From Micromonospora peucetia (GTDB taxonomy: Bacteria > Actinomycetota > Actinomycetes > Mycobacteriales > Micromonosporaceae): DNA of 64,000 nt. Each line of letters opens with the position of its first letter. Position 1 is the first letter of the stretch. Location of the stretch: contig NZ_FMIC01000002.1 of the NCBI RefSeq assembly GCF_900091625.1, forward strand, positions 3,162,001 through 3,226,000, written 5' to 3'. A program made the translations under genes and the position numbers. The notes beneath the pieces were generated by a model. It saw only the letters and a list, made by a program, of their open reading frames with translations. It was not told the DNA's origin and did not search any database. Positions 32,428 through 41,412 of this stretch are shown here, piece after piece.

Positions 32428-33768
32428 GTGACTGGAGAGATGACGTGGAGGCGGCTGCGGGCGTTCGTGGTCGCCGCGGTCGTCCTGTGCGGACTGGCGC
32501 TCGTGCCGGCGCAGCCGGCGTCCGCCCAGAACGGCGCGATGATCCAGCCGGTGGGCGGGCGGGTCACCGGAGTGCTGGCGAGCAGGTGCGGCAGCATCGA
32601 CAGTGACCACTACGGGGTGGACATCGCGGGAAACAACGGGATGGCGATCGGCGCCGCCTACCCCGGCACCGTCGTCGTCGCCGGCTGGGTCTCCGGTGGA
32701 GGCAACATGGTGACGGTCTCCCACGCTGGCGGCTACCAGACCCGATACCTGCACATGGCGCAGCAGCCCGCGGTCGTGGTCGGGCAGCAGGTCGGGCAGG
32801 GGCAGGTCCTCGGGTACGTCGGCAGCACCGGCAACTCCACCGGCCCCCACCTGCACTTCGAGATCCGGCGCAACGGCGCGGTGTACAACATCGCCCCGGC
32901 CTACTCCTGCGGCGGCACGGTCACCAAGGGCGCGGTCATCAACCTGTCGTTCCCGGACCTGGCACCACCGGCCGAACCGGTTCTCAACCGGTTCGCGTTC
33001 GTGAATTCGGCGGGTGTGTTGTACGTGAAGGATGGCGCGTACTCGTCGTGGCAGGCGGTCAATTCTGGTGGGGCGTCGAAGGTGGCGCTCAGTGGTAACT
33101 GGATCGGTTGGGCGCAGGGCGGGAACTTCTATGCCAAGGACGGTATCTACGGCGAGTGGCTCACCCTGGCCAGTGGTGGGCAGGTGCGGGACATCGCGGT
33201 GAGTGGCAACCGGTTCGCGTTCGTGAATTCGGCGGGTGTGTTGTATGCGAAGGATGGCGCGTACTCGTCGTGGCAGGCGGTCAATTCTGGTGGGGCGTCG
33301 AAGGTGGCGCTCAGTGGTAACTGGATCGGTTGGGCGCAGGGCGGGAACTTCTATGCCAAGGACGGTATCTACGGCGAGTGGCTCACCCTGGCCAGTGGTG
33401 GGCAGGTGCGGGACATCGCGGTGAGTGGCAACCGGTTCGCGTTCGTGAATTCGGCGGGTGTGTTGTATGCGAAGGATGGCGCGTACTCGTCGTGGCAGGC
33501 GGTCAATTCTGGTGGGGCGTCGAAGGTGGCGCTCAGTGGTAACTGGATCGGTTGGGCGCAGGGCGGGAACTTCTATGCCAAGGACGGCATCTACGGCGAG
33601 TGGCTCACCCTGGCCGGAGGCGGGCAGGTCGGCGACATCGCGGTCAGCGGTCACGACTGGTTCGCGTTCGTCGGCGGCGGGAACTTCTTCGCCAAGCAGG
33701 GCCTCTACGCCGGGTGGCTGACGATGGGCAGCGGCGGGCAGGTCGGCGACATCGACATCACCACCTGA
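32428..33768 (+). CDS. Secreted M23 (LytM-like) peptidase with seven-unit repeat domain
   Basis: A 446-residue exported protein: signal peptide to about residue 34 (PASAQN), then an M23 metallopeptidase domain (about 40-160) with DHYGVDI and HLHFE as zinc and catalytic residues. It should cleave peptidoglycan cross-links. The C-terminal half consists of seven units of about 37 residues alternating NRFAFVNSAGVLYAKDG... and NWIGWAQGGNFYAKDG..., very likely the blades of a seven-bladed propeller of tectonin-like type. Three 74-residue pairs are nearly identical at DNA level. Start GTG 32428 or ATG 32440. The repeat part has a lower GC and more T-ending codons than neighbours. Confidence 0.9.
   Translation: MTGEMTWRRLRAFVVAAVVLCGLALVPAQPASAQNGAMIQPVGGRVTGVLASRCGSIDSDHYGVDIAGNNGMAIGAAYPGTVVVAGWVSGGGNMVTVSHAGGYQTRYLHMAQQPAVVVGQQVGQGQVLGYVGSTGNSTGPHLHFEIRRNGAVYNIAPAYSCGGTVTKGAVINLSFPDLAPPAEPVLNRFAFVNSAGVLYVKDGAYSSWQAVNSGGASKVALSGNWIGWAQGGNFYAKDGIYGEWLTLASGGQVRDIAVSGNRFAFVNSAGVLYAKDGAYSSWQAVNSGGASKVALSGNWIGWAQGGNFYAKDGIYGEWLTLASGGQVRDIAVSGNRFAFVNSAGVLYAKDGAYSSWQAVNSGGASKVALSGNWIGWAQGGNFYAKDGIYGEWLTLAGGGQVGDIAVSGHDWFAFVGGGNFFAKQGLYAGWLTMGSGGQVGDIDITT
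32989..33654 (+). repeat. Three near-identical 222-bp tandem repeats inside the M23 peptidase gene
   Basis: Units begin at 32989, 33211 and 33433, exactly 222 bp (74 codons) apart. Copies 2 and 3 are essentially identical; copy 1 differs mainly at GTGAAG versus GCGAAG, and the end of copy 3 diverges. Synonymous sites have not drifted, pointing to recent expansion or gene conversion. Confidence 0.95.
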
Positions 33769-33775
33769 CGGCCAC

Positions 33776-33823
33776 CCGACCGGGCGGGTGCGGGCGAGGG
33801 TGTGCCCGCACCCGCCCGGTCGG
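33776..33823. terminator. Terminator hairpin after the M23 peptidase gene
   Basis: Perfect 20-bp stem, 33776-33795 with 33804-33823, and an 8-nt loop, 7 nt after the stop. Confidence 0.8.
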
Positions 33824-33883
33824 ACGTCGCGCCGCCCGGCCCCGGTGTTTGCCGAGCGCCGGGATCGGAGACATAACCCCGGC

Positions 33884-35536
33884 ATGGCTGACAGGTGGTA
33901 CTCGGAGGCGGTCGTCTACTGCCTCGACATCGACACGTACGCGGACTCCGACGGCGACGGGGTCGGTGACATCAGGGGGCTGATCGGCCGGCTGGACTAC
34001 CTCGCCCGGCTGGGCGTGACCTGCCTCTGGCTGCATCCCATCCACCCGTCGCCCAACCGCGACGACGGCTACGACGCGACCGACTTCTACAACATCGACC
34101 CGCGCTTCGGCACCCTCGGCGACTTCGCGGAGCTGCTGCACCAGGCGCAGAACCGTGGCATCCGGGTGATCATCGACCTGGTCGTGAACCACACCTCGAA
34201 CGAGCACCCGTGGTTCCAGTCCGCCCGTTCCTCGCCGGACTCGCCGTACCGCGACTGGTACGTCTGGGCCGACCACGAGCCGAGCGACCGGCACCAGGGC
34301 ATGGTCTTCCCCGGCGAGCAGCACGAGACGTGGAGCTACGACCGGACCGCCAAGGCCTGGTACTACCACCGGTTCTACAAGTTCCAACCGGACCTGAACT
34401 TCACGAACCCGGCGGTCCGCGAGGAGGTCAAGAAGATCGTCTCGTTCTGGCTCCAGCTCGGCGTCTCCGGCTTCCGGATGGACGCGGTGCCGTTCATCAT
34501 CGAGCTGACCGAGCCGGGCAACCCGAACTCGCCGAAGGACTTCGAGTACCTCACCGAGCTGCGCCAGCACGTGCAGTGGCGCCGGGGCGACGCCGTCCTG
34601 CTCGCCGAGGCCAACGTCGAGCCCGACCAGCTGCCGACCTTCTTCGCCGACAGCGGCGGCTCGGGCAACCGGCTGCACATGCTCTTCGACTTCATGCTCA
34701 ACGGGCGGCTGATGCTGGCCCTGGCCCGGCAGGACCCGGAGCCGATCATCGAGGCGCTGCGGGACACCCCGGCGCTGCCCGAGGGCGGGCAGTGGGCCAC
34801 CTTCCTGCGCAACCACGACGAGATCGACCTCTCCCGGCTCACCGCCGAGCAGCGCAACCAGGTGTACGCGGAGTTCGGCCCGGACGAGAACATGCGCATC
34901 TACGACCGGGGCATCCGTCGTCGGCTCGCCCCGATGCTCGGCAACGACCGCCGCCGCATCGAGCTGGCGTACGCGTTGCAGTTCTCGCTGCGTGGCACGC
35001 CGGTGCTGCGCTACGGCGAGGAGATCGGCATGGGGGAGGACCTGTCGCTGCCCGGCCGGGAGGCGATCCGCACCCCGATGCAGTGGTCGTACCAGCCGAA
35101 CGCCGGCTTCTCGACGGCCGACCCGGAGAAGCTGGTCCGCCCGGTGATCGACAAGGGCGAATTCTCGTACGAGAAGGTGAACGTGACCGCCCAGCGCGGT
35201 GACCAGAAGTCGCTGCTCGCCTGGTTCGAGCGGATGATCCGTACGCTCCGTGAGGCCCCCGAGGTGGGATCGGGCTCGACCACCCACATCGACGTGGCGA
35301 TGCCGCCGGGGGTGCTGGCGCACCGGGCCGACGGTCGCACCGGCACGATGCTCTTCGTACACAATCTCGGTCCCGACGACGCCGAGGTGGATCTCAGCAT
35401 GCTGGAGCCCGAGGCGGACCTCCCCGTCGACGTGCTCGTCGACCGCAACTACGGCGAGGTCGGCAAGCTGGACCGCCTCAAGGTGGCCGGCTACGGCTAC
35501 CGGTGGATCCGCCTCTGCCGCGGTCGCGGCCTGTAG
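33884..35536 (+). CDS. GH13 alpha-amylase family enzyme, trehalose-synthase-like
   Basis: A 550-residue GH13 enzyme with all four conserved regions: DLVVNHTS, GFRMDAVPF (nucleophile Asp), LLAEANV (acid/base Glu) and FLRNHDEIDL. Calcium-type DSDGDGVGD sits near residue 22. The overall pattern (YHRFYKFQPDLNFTNPAVREEV, RTPMQWS) matches trehalose synthase and close relatives, which interconvert maltose and trehalose. It lacks a signal peptide and a maltokinase fusion. No Shine-Dalgarno is obvious at 33884, but the N-terminus fits. Other GH13 trehalose-metabolising activities are possible. Confidence 0.87.
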   Translation: MADRWYSEAVVYCLDIDTYADSDGDGVGDIRGLIGRLDYLARLGVTCLWLHPIHPSPNRDDGYDATDFYNIDPRFGTLGDFAELLHQAQNRGIRVIIDLVVNHTSNEHPWFQSARSSPDSPYRDWYVWADHEPSDRHQGMVFPGEQHETWSYDRTAKAWYYHRFYKFQPDLNFTNPAVREEVKKIVSFWLQLGVSGFRMDAVPFIIELTEPGNPNSPKDFEYLTELRQHVQWRRGDAVLLAEANVEPDQLPTFFADSGGSGNRLHMLFDFMLNGRLMLALARQDPEPIIEALRDTPALPEGGQWATFLRNHDEIDLSRLTAEQRNQVYAEFGPDENMRIYDRGIRRRLAPMLGNDRRRIELAYALQFSLRGTPVLRYGEEIGMGEDLSLPGREAIRTPMQWSYQPNAGFSTADPEKLVRPVIDKGEFSYEKVNVTAQRGDQKSLLAWFERMIRTLREAPEVGSGSTTHIDVAMPPGVLAHRADGRTGTMLFVHNLGPDDAEVDLSMLEPEADLPVDVLVDRNYGEVGKLDRLKVAGYGYRWIRLCRGRGL

Positions 35537-35567
35537 GAAGGGCTCCGTCCAGGGGGCCCGGTCGTCG

Positions 35568-35715
35568 TGCCGCCGTCCCCGGTCACCGGGCGGCGGCCGG
35601 CTGGTCGCCGTTCCCGGTCGCCGGGCCGGCTCGTCGCCGTCCCCGGTGGCCGGGTCGGCTCGTGGCCGTCCCCGGTCGCCGGGTGGCGGGTCGGCTCGGC
35701 CTGTCCCCGGTGGCC
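35568..35715. repeat. Imperfect tandem repeats of a GTCCCCGGTCGCCGGG unit
   Basis: Four to five units of about 29-36 bp, each containing CCGTCCCCGGT-N-GCCGGG followed by GGCTCG. They fill the space between the convergent GH13 and regulator genes. Each unit can also form a small hairpin (CCCGGT/ACCGGG-type). Confidence 0.7.
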
Positions 35716-35745
35716 TCGCGAGGCTCGGCCGGCGGCGTCCGGGCG

Positions 35746-36807
35746 TCAGAGCCAGCCGCGGGCGGACGCCTCGGCGCCGGCCTGGAACCGGGTGGTGGCG
35801 CCCAGTCGCTCGATGACGGCGGCGATCCGGCGGGTGGCGGTACGGGCGCTGACCCCCAACTGGCGGGCGATGACCTCGTCCTTCAGGCCGGCCTTGAGCA
35901 TCTGGAGCAGCAGCAGGTCCTCGTCGCTCGGCTTGTCGTCGGCCGGCGGGCGGGCGCCGCCGAGGGGCGTGGCCCGACCCCAGTAGGCCTGGAACAACTC
36001 GATCAGCGCGTCGAGCAGCCCCGAGGGATGGATCAGCGCGAGGTTGTCGTAGCCCCCACCGGTGAGCGAGATCGCGGCCACCCGCAGGTCCATGATCCGT
36101 AGCTTGAACGGCAGGCTGGGGAGCATCCGGGCCTGCTCGCCCGCCTCGACGAGCCTGCTCAGCACCTCGAAGCGGCCGGGGCGCCCCATCGACTCGGGGC
36201 AGTAGACGGTGCGGATGTCCACCCCCCTGGCGATCAGGTCCTCGGTCTCCGCGATCTCCACCTCGTTGGTGTCCGGGGTGCCGTGCACGTGCTTCATGTA
36301 GGGCGGGCGGTCGAGCACCCACAGGTGCGTGCGTACGGACGAGGTGAGTTCGTCCATCCGGCGGTCGACCGTCTCCCAGCCCGACAGCACCTCGACCCAA
36401 CGCCCCGGATCGCGCAGCCGGGCTGTCTGGAACAGCTGGGTGAAGTCCGCGACGGCGGTCTGTACGCCGTCCAGCGCCGCTTCCGTCTCCAGCCGCCGCC
36501 GGGCGACGAGCGCGGTCAGCGCCGCCTGCGGACCCGTGGCCTCGTACCGGCCGGGCGCTGTCCGTCTCAGCAGGCCGAGCGTGTTCAGCCGGGCGACGGC
36601 GTTGCGTAGCCGGGCGGTGGTGACGCCCAGGGCGCCGGCGCTCTCCGACAGTGGTTGGTCGGGCTGGATCAGCAGGAGACGGTAGACCTGTTCGTCGAAA
36701 TCGCTGATGCCCAGCGCACCCAGCACCGGATCGTTGCGCACATCCCACCTGCCCGTGACCATGTCGCCGACACGTGACGCGATTCGCCACGTGGCCGAAG
36801 ACGTCAT
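35746..36807 (-). CDS. TrmB-like/LuxR-type HTH regulator
   Basis: A 353-residue regulator. The N-terminus has a TrmB-like winged helix (GISDFDEQVYRLLLIQPDQPLSESAGALGVTTARLRNAVARLNTLGLL). The middle is a PLD-like sensor region (SSVRTHLWVLDRPPYMKHVHGTPDTNEVEIAETEDLIARGVDIRTVY). The C-terminus is a LuxR-type HTH (SDEDLLLLQMLKAGLKDEVIARQLGVSARTATRRI). This architecture is common in Streptomyces next to secreted protease genes. It is divergent from the subtilase gene, 111 bp between starts, so it probably controls the protease and itself. Ligand unknown. Confidence 0.87.
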   Translation of the reverse strand: MTSSATWRIASRVGDMVTGRWDVRNDPVLGALGISDFDEQVYRLLLIQPDQPLSESAGALGVTTARLRNAVARLNTLGLLRRTAPGRYEATGPQAALTALVARRRLETEAALDGVQTAVADFTQLFQTARLRDPGRWVEVLSGWETVDRRMDELTSSVRTHLWVLDRPPYMKHVHGTPDTNEVEIAETEDLIARGVDIRTVYCPESMGRPGRFEVLSRLVEAGEQARMLPSLPFKLRIMDLRVAAISLTGGGYDNLALIHPSGLLDALIELFQAYWGRATPLGGARPPADDKPSDEDLLLLQMLKAGLKDEVIARQLGVSARTATRRIAAVIERLGATTRFQAGAEASARGWL

Positions 36808-36918
36808 GAAGATATCTCGACTTCTTTCGGGCTGAGACGTTCACTACTCACCATCCCACCTGGCGATCTTGCCGGCGTGGACAGGCTCTCTCCGTCTCCA
36901 GCCCCCCAATGAGGAGCA

Positions 36919-39900
36919 ATGGCCCGTAGGAAGCGACACATCTCCCGCTACGGCGCCGCGGTAGCCGCCGCGGCCCTGGCGATCACGATCAGCCCGGTCC
37001 AGGCATCCGCCCAGCCGACGCCTCCGGCGTCGCCGAGCGTCCTGCCCTCCGGTGCGAGTGGCAGCGGCACCTACATCGTCACCCTGGCCGACAAGCCGCT
37101 GGCAACCTACGAGGGCGGAGTCGCCGGAATCGCCGGCACCAAGCCCGGCAGGGGCAAGAAGGTGGACGTGGGCGCCGCCAACGCCCAGCGCTACCGCAGC
37201 CACCTGAAGGACAAGCACAACAAGGTGGCGCGAAGCGTGGGCGCCGAGGCGCTCAAGAGCAACTCCGTGGCCTCGAACAGCTTCGTCGCGGAACTGACCC
37301 GGGCACAGGCGGTGAAGCTGCTGATCACCGGTGGCGTGCTCTCCGTGGTGCCGGACCGGCTGCACAAGACCACCGACGACCGCAACTCCGTCGACTTCCT
37401 CGGTCTCTCCGGCCGCAAGGGCGTGTGGTCCACGCTCGGCGGCACGGCCAACGCCGGCAAGGGCGTCGTCGTCGGTGTGATCGACACCGGGGTCTGGCCG
37501 GAGAGCACGTCGTTCACCGCGCCGGCGCTCGGCGCGACCGCGCCCACGGCGGCCGACCCGTACCGGCCGTACCGTCAGGGCGCGACCACCGTCATGCACA
37601 AGGCCGACGGTGGCACCTTCACCGGCACCTGCCAGACCGGCGAGCAGTTCGCGGCGACCCTCTGCAACGAGAAGGTCATCAGCGCCCGCTACTTCGGGGA
37701 CTCCTGGATGAAGTCCGTCCCCGCGGAGAAGCGGAAGGACTACGTCTCCCCCCGGGACGCGCAGGGGCACGGGACGCACACCGCAGGCACGGCGGCCGGG
37801 AACACCGCGGTCCCGGTCACCGAGCAGGGCGTCGACTTCGGGAAGATCTCCGGAGTCGCGCCGGGCGCGGCGATCGCGGTCTACAAGGCGCTCTGGCAGG
37901 GCACCACCGACCAGACGACCGGCGGGCACACGTCGGACATCATCGCCGCCATCGACCAGGCTGTCGCCGACGGCGTCGACGTCATCAACTACTCGGTGGG
38001 CAGCGGGTACGAATCGTGGCCCGACGACCCGACCCAGCTCGCCTTCCTCAACGCGGCGGCGGCGGGCGTCTTCGTCGCCGCGTCCGCCGGTAACTCCGGT
38101 CCGGACGCCTCCACGATGGACAACACCGCGCCGTGGAACGTGACGGTCGGCGCCAGCACGGTCGCTCCGTACCCGGCCAGCGTGCAGTTGGGTAACGGTG
38201 CCCGCTTCAACGGCACCAGCACCACGGTCGCGGCGGCGTTCGGACCCAAGCCGCTGGTCTCCTCCCGGGCGGCGAAGGCCGCCAACGTCACCGAGGCCGA
38301 CGCCGACAACTGCATGGCCGACAGCCTCGACCCGGCGAAGGTGGCCGGCAAGGTGGTCGTCTGCCTCCGTGGCGTCATCGCCCGGCCGATCAAGTCCGCC
38401 GAGGTCGCGCGGGCCGGCGGCGTCGGGATGGTGCTGGGGAACCCGACTGACCAGGACCTCAGCGGGGACCTGCACAGCGTGCCGACCGTGCACATCAACT
38501 CGCCCGACACGCAGGCCGTGCTGGACTACGCGGCGACCGCGGGGGCGCAGGTGACCCTGCTGCCGACCGGCCCGAGCATGCCGTACCCACAGGTGGCGGC
38601 GTTCTCCTCGCGCGGTCCCTCGGAGCGCCACCCGGACCTTCTGAAGCCGGACATCGCGGCTCCCGGCGTCGCGATCCTCGCGGCCGTGGCCCCGCCGGGT
38701 GCCCAGGGGAAGAACTTCGACTTCTACTCCGGCACCTCGATGGCCGCGCCGCACATCGCCGGTCTGGCCGCGCTCTACCTCGCCAAGTACCCGGACTGGT
38801 CACCGGCGCGGGTCAAGTCCGCGATGATGACCACCACGTACGACACCAAGACCGCCACCGGGAAGCGGAGCAGCGACGTCTTCGCCCAGGGCGCGGGCCA
38901 TGTCGACCCGGCCCGGATGCTCAACCCCGGCCTGGTCTACGACGCCTCGGAGCAGGACTGGCTGGGCTACCTGGAAGGGCTGGGCGTCCGGACCGGTTCC
39001 GGGGTCAAGCCGATCCAGGGCAGCGACCTGAACTACCCGTCCATCGGCGTCGGCAAGCTCTTCGGCACCCGGACGGTCACCCGCAAGGTCACCGCCGTCA
39101 CCCCCGGCGTGTACCACGCCAAGGTCGACCTGCCCGGGTTGAAGGTCAAGGTGAGCCCCTCCACCCTGCGCTTCAAGAAGGCGGGGGAGACCAAGCAGTT
39201 CACCGTCACCATGGAACTCAAGTCGGCCCCCGCCGGCGTGCCGACCATCGGCTCGCTGACCTGGAGGGGCGGCGGCACCGCCGTACGCAGCCCGATCGTG
39301 GTGACCCCGCAGAGCGTGCTCGCGCCGGCCGAGATCCGCGGCACCGGCCCCGCCGGCTCGGCGTCCTTCGAGGTGACCCCGGCGCTCAAGAAGTTCCCGA
39401 TCAATACCTACGGGATGGTGTCGGGGCCGTCGACGCCCGGCACGGTGAACATCAGCGACGTCTGGGGCAAGGACTTCCCGGTCACGGTGGCCCAGGGCAC
39501 CAAGGCCGTCGAGTTCATCGCACGCGCGGACAACCCTCAGGCGGAGGTCGCCTTGATCGTCTTCCGGGTGGTGAACGGCAGTCTGGTCTTCCATGACTGG
39601 ACCGTGCCGGCCAACGAGGCGTACCTCACCTTCGCCAGGCCGGAACCCGGCCAGTACCAGATGACGATCATCACCCTGGCGGACCTGCCGGGAACCACGG
39701 AAACGCCCTTCAAGGTCAAGGCGAACCTGGTCACCGGCAAGGGTGGGGTCGGCAAGCTGGCTGTGTCCCCCGAGAAGCCCAAGGTCACCCCGGGCACCCC
39801 GCTGACGCTCACGGCCACCTGGTCGGGACTGCCCACCGGGCGGCACACGGGCTACATCGAGTACCCGAACGGTGCCGGCACCGTGGTGAGCGTCAACTGA
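36919..39900 (+). CDS. Secreted S8 (subtilisin) peptidase with PA insert
   Basis: A 993-residue exported subtilase. The order is signal peptide (to about residue 33), I9-type propeptide (about 45-150, TYIVTLADKPLATYEG), catalytic Asp in VIDTGVWPES (about 188), His in GHGTHTAGT (about 285), a protease-associated domain (about 410-520) and Ser in GTSMAAPH (about 607). C-terminal fibronectin-III-like beta domains follow (about 690-990). This plant-cucumisin-like layout is common in actinomycetes for digesting extracellular protein. The start at 36919 follows GAGGAGCA. Its regulator candidate is the divergent TrmB/LuxR-like gene. A strong terminator follows. Confidence 0.95.
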   Translation: MARRKRHISRYGAAVAAAALAITISPVQASAQPTPPASPSVLPSGASGSGTYIVTLADKPLATYEGGVAGIAGTKPGRGKKVDVGAANAQRYRSHLKDKHNKVARSVGAEALKSNSVASNSFVAELTRAQAVKLLITGGVLSVVPDRLHKTTDDRNSVDFLGLSGRKGVWSTLGGTANAGKGVVVGVIDTGVWPESTSFTAPALGATAPTAADPYRPYRQGATTVMHKADGGTFTGTCQTGEQFAATLCNEKVISARYFGDSWMKSVPAEKRKDYVSPRDAQGHGTHTAGTAAGNTAVPVTEQGVDFGKISGVAPGAAIAVYKALWQGTTDQTTGGHTSDIIAAIDQAVADGVDVINYSVGSGYESWPDDPTQLAFLNAAAAGVFVAASAGNSGPDASTMDNTAPWNVTVGASTVAPYPASVQLGNGARFNGTSTTVAAAFGPKPLVSSRAAKAANVTEADADNCMADSLDPAKVAGKVVVCLRGVIARPIKSAEVARAGGVGMVLGNPTDQDLSGDLHSVPTVHINSPDTQAVLDYAATAGAQVTLLPTGPSMPYPQVAAFSSRGPSERHPDLLKPDIAAPGVAILAAVAPPGAQGKNFDFYSGTSMAAPHIAGLAALYLAKYPDWSPARVKSAMMTTTYDTKTATGKRSSDVFAQGAGHVDPARMLNPGLVYDASEQDWLGYLEGLGVRTGSGVKPIQGSDLNYPSIGVGKLFGTRTVTRKVTAVTPGVYHAKVDLPGLKVKVSPSTLRFKKAGETKQFTVTMELKSAPAGVPTIGSLTWRGGGTAVRSPIVVTPQSVLAPAEIRGTGPAGSASFEVTPALKKFPINTYGMVSGPSTPGTVNISDVWGKDFPVTVAQGTKAVEFIARADNPQAEVALIVFRVVNGSLVFHDWTVPANEAYLTFARPEPGQYQMTIITLADLPGTTETPFKVKANLVTGKGGVGKLAVSPEKPKVTPGTPLTLTATWSGLPTGRHTGYIEYPNGAGTVVSVN

Positions 39901-39914
39901 CCTGACACCGTACG

Positions 39915-39953
39915 GGCGGCGGGGCCGGACAGCGATTGTCCGGCCCCGCCGCC
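39915..39953 (+). terminator. Terminator hairpin after the subtilase gene
   Basis: Perfect 17-bp stem, 39915-39931 with 39937-39953, loop GCGAT, 15 nt after the stop. Confidence 0.85.
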
Positions 39954-40052
39954 ATGTCGTCACCGCCCGGTTCCGGCCTCCCGCGTCCGGCCGGGACGGC
40001 GTACGGCTGGGTTAAGCTCCTTCGATCGAATGCAAGTTACCGGGAGGTAGGC

Positions 40053-40811
40053 ATGTCGGAGGGGCAGCGGGTCGCCATCGTCACGGGGGCGGCGCGGGGG
40101 ATCGGGGCGGCCACCGCCCGCCGGCTCGCGGCCGACGGCCTCGCGGTCGCCGTGGTCGACATCGAGGAGTCGGCGACCAAGGAGACCGTGGACGCCATCG
40201 CCGCAGCCGGCGGCCGGGCGCTCGGCGTCGGCGCCGACGTGTCCGACCGGACCCAGGTCGAGGCGGCCGTGCAGCGGGTCGCCGCCGAGTTGGGTGCCCC
40301 GGCGGTCCTGGTCAACAACGCCGGCGTGCTCCGCGACAATCTGCTGTTCAAGATGACCGACGCCGACTGGGACACGGTCATGGGCGTGCACCTGCGCGGC
40401 GCTTTCCTGTTCAGCCAGGCCGCCCAGAAGCACATGGTCGAGCAGAAGTGGGGCCGGATCGTCAACCTGTCCAGCACCTCGGCGCTGGGCAACCGGGGCC
40501 AGGCGAACTACGCGGCGGCGAAGGCCGGCCTCCAGGGCTTCACCAAGACCCTCGCCATCGAGCTGGGCCCGTACGGGGTGACCGTCAACGCGGTCGCGCC
40601 CGGCTTCATCGTCACCGACATGACCGCCGCCACCGCCGCCCGGATGAAGGTCGACTTCGAGGCGCTCCAGAAGCACGCCGAGTCCGAGATCGCGGTACGC
40701 CGGGTCGGCCGGCCCGAGGACATCGCGCACACCATCTCGTTCCTGGCCAGCGAGGGCGCCTCCTTCGTCTCCGGCCAGGTCATCTACGTCGCCGGCGGCC
40801 CCAAGTCCTAA
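40053..40811 (+). CDS. Short-chain dehydrogenase, FabG (3-oxoacyl-ACP reductase)-like
   Basis: A 252-residue classical SDR. The cofactor loop TGAARGIG lies at residues 11-18, NNAG at about 90, the catalytic Ser in NLSSTSALG (about 139) and YAAAK (Tyr about 153, Lys about 157). The length and PGFIVTDMT motif match FabG-type reductases, which reduce 3-oxoacyl thioesters with NADPH. It is isolated from fatty-acid synthase genes, so it may be a secondary FabG4-like enzyme. GGGAGG precedes the ATG. The palindrome TTCGATCGAA at 40021-40030, 22 bp before the ATG, may be an operator. Confidence 0.88.
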   Translation: MSEGQRVAIVTGAARGIGAATARRLAADGLAVAVVDIEESATKETVDAIAAAGGRALGVGADVSDRTQVEAAVQRVAAELGAPAVLVNNAGVLRDNLLFKMTDADWDTVMGVHLRGAFLFSQAAQKHMVEQKWGRIVNLSSTSALGNRGQANYAAAKAGLQGFTKTLAIELGPYGVTVNAVAPGFIVTDMTAATAARMKVDFEALQKHAESEIAVRRVGRPEDIAHTISFLASEGASFVSGQVIYVAGGPKS

Positions 40812-40872
40812 CCCCACCCCCGCCCACCCTGCCCCGCCCACCCTGTCCCCGCTCCCCGCCCCGCGCTCTCCT

Positions 40873-40947
40873 CGTCGATCTTGCAGTTGTGGCCCTACCT
40901 TTGCCGGCTTTGTCGCCTTTGCGGGGGCCGAAACTGCAAGATCGACG
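40873..40947. repeat. Intergenic palindrome, GATCTTGCAGTTG-arm type (element 4)
   Basis: 23-bp arms (40873-40895 and 40925-40947) with two mismatches. A C-rich flank lies to the left (CCCGCCCACCC) and a G-rich flank to the right. It sits between the convergent SDR gene and a membrane-protein gene, 42 bp from the latter's stop. Confidence 0.87.
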
Positions 40948-40989
40948 GGGTGGAGGGGTGCGGGGGCGGGGGTGGCGGGGGGTTGGGGG

Positions 40990-41412
40990 TCAGCGTGGGG
41001 TGGGGCGGCGGGTGTGCCAGAGCCAGAGCAGGCCGAGCACCGGCAGGACCAGCGGGATGTAGCCGTACCCGCTGCCGAACCGCGACCAGACCGTCTCGTC
41101 CGGGAAGAGTTCCGGGTCGGCGAGGCTGAGGATCCCGACGCCGAGCACCCCGGCCAGCTCCACGGCGCAGCACGCCAGGGCGACCCGCCGGCCGGCGGAA
41201 CCGGCGCGGGCCAGCCCCACCGCCGCGACGATGTAGATGGCCGCGGCGAGGGCCGAGAGCAGGTACGCCACGGGTGCCTCGTCGAACTTCGTGGCGATCT
41301 GCAGGCCGGCGCGGCTCGTCGCGGCGATTGCGAAGAGCAGGTAGACCGCGATCAGCAGCCGTCCCGGGCCGGCGTTGGTCCGCTTCTGTTCCGGGGCGCG
41401 TACGTCAGCCAC
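40990..41412 (-). CDS. Small four-TM membrane protein
   Basis: A 140-residue membrane protein of unknown function with four hydrophobic helices (about 18-38, 47-67, 78-98, 115-133). A conserved-looking loop reads FDEAPVAYLLSALAAAIYIVAAVG. The soluble parts are short. It overlaps the upstream gene by 8 bp (41405-41412) and both products have the same TM count, so they likely work as a pair. No transport motif is seen. Confidence 0.72.
   Translation of the reverse strand: MADVRAPEQKRTNAGPGRLLIAVYLLFAIAATSRAGLQIATKFDEAPVAYLLSALAAAIYIVAAVGLARAGSAGRRVALACCAVELAGVLGVGILSLADPELFPDETVWSRFGSGYGYIPLVLPVLGLLWLWHTRRPTPR

Noticed and set aside
32989..33654. Regularly spaced repeats as a CRISPR array
   Set aside because: The period is 222 bp without unique spacers and the repeats are coding, in frame, within the M23 peptidase gene.
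33758..36844. 1028-codon minus-strand open frame across the GH13 gene
   Set aside because: It is antisense to the GH13 enzyme, which has all four catalytic regions, and out of frame over the 35746-36807 regulator. Low-complexity composition.
36844..38754. 636-codon minus-strand open frame across the subtilase
   Set aside because: Antisense to a protein with the full Asp-His-Ser triad; no family similarity.
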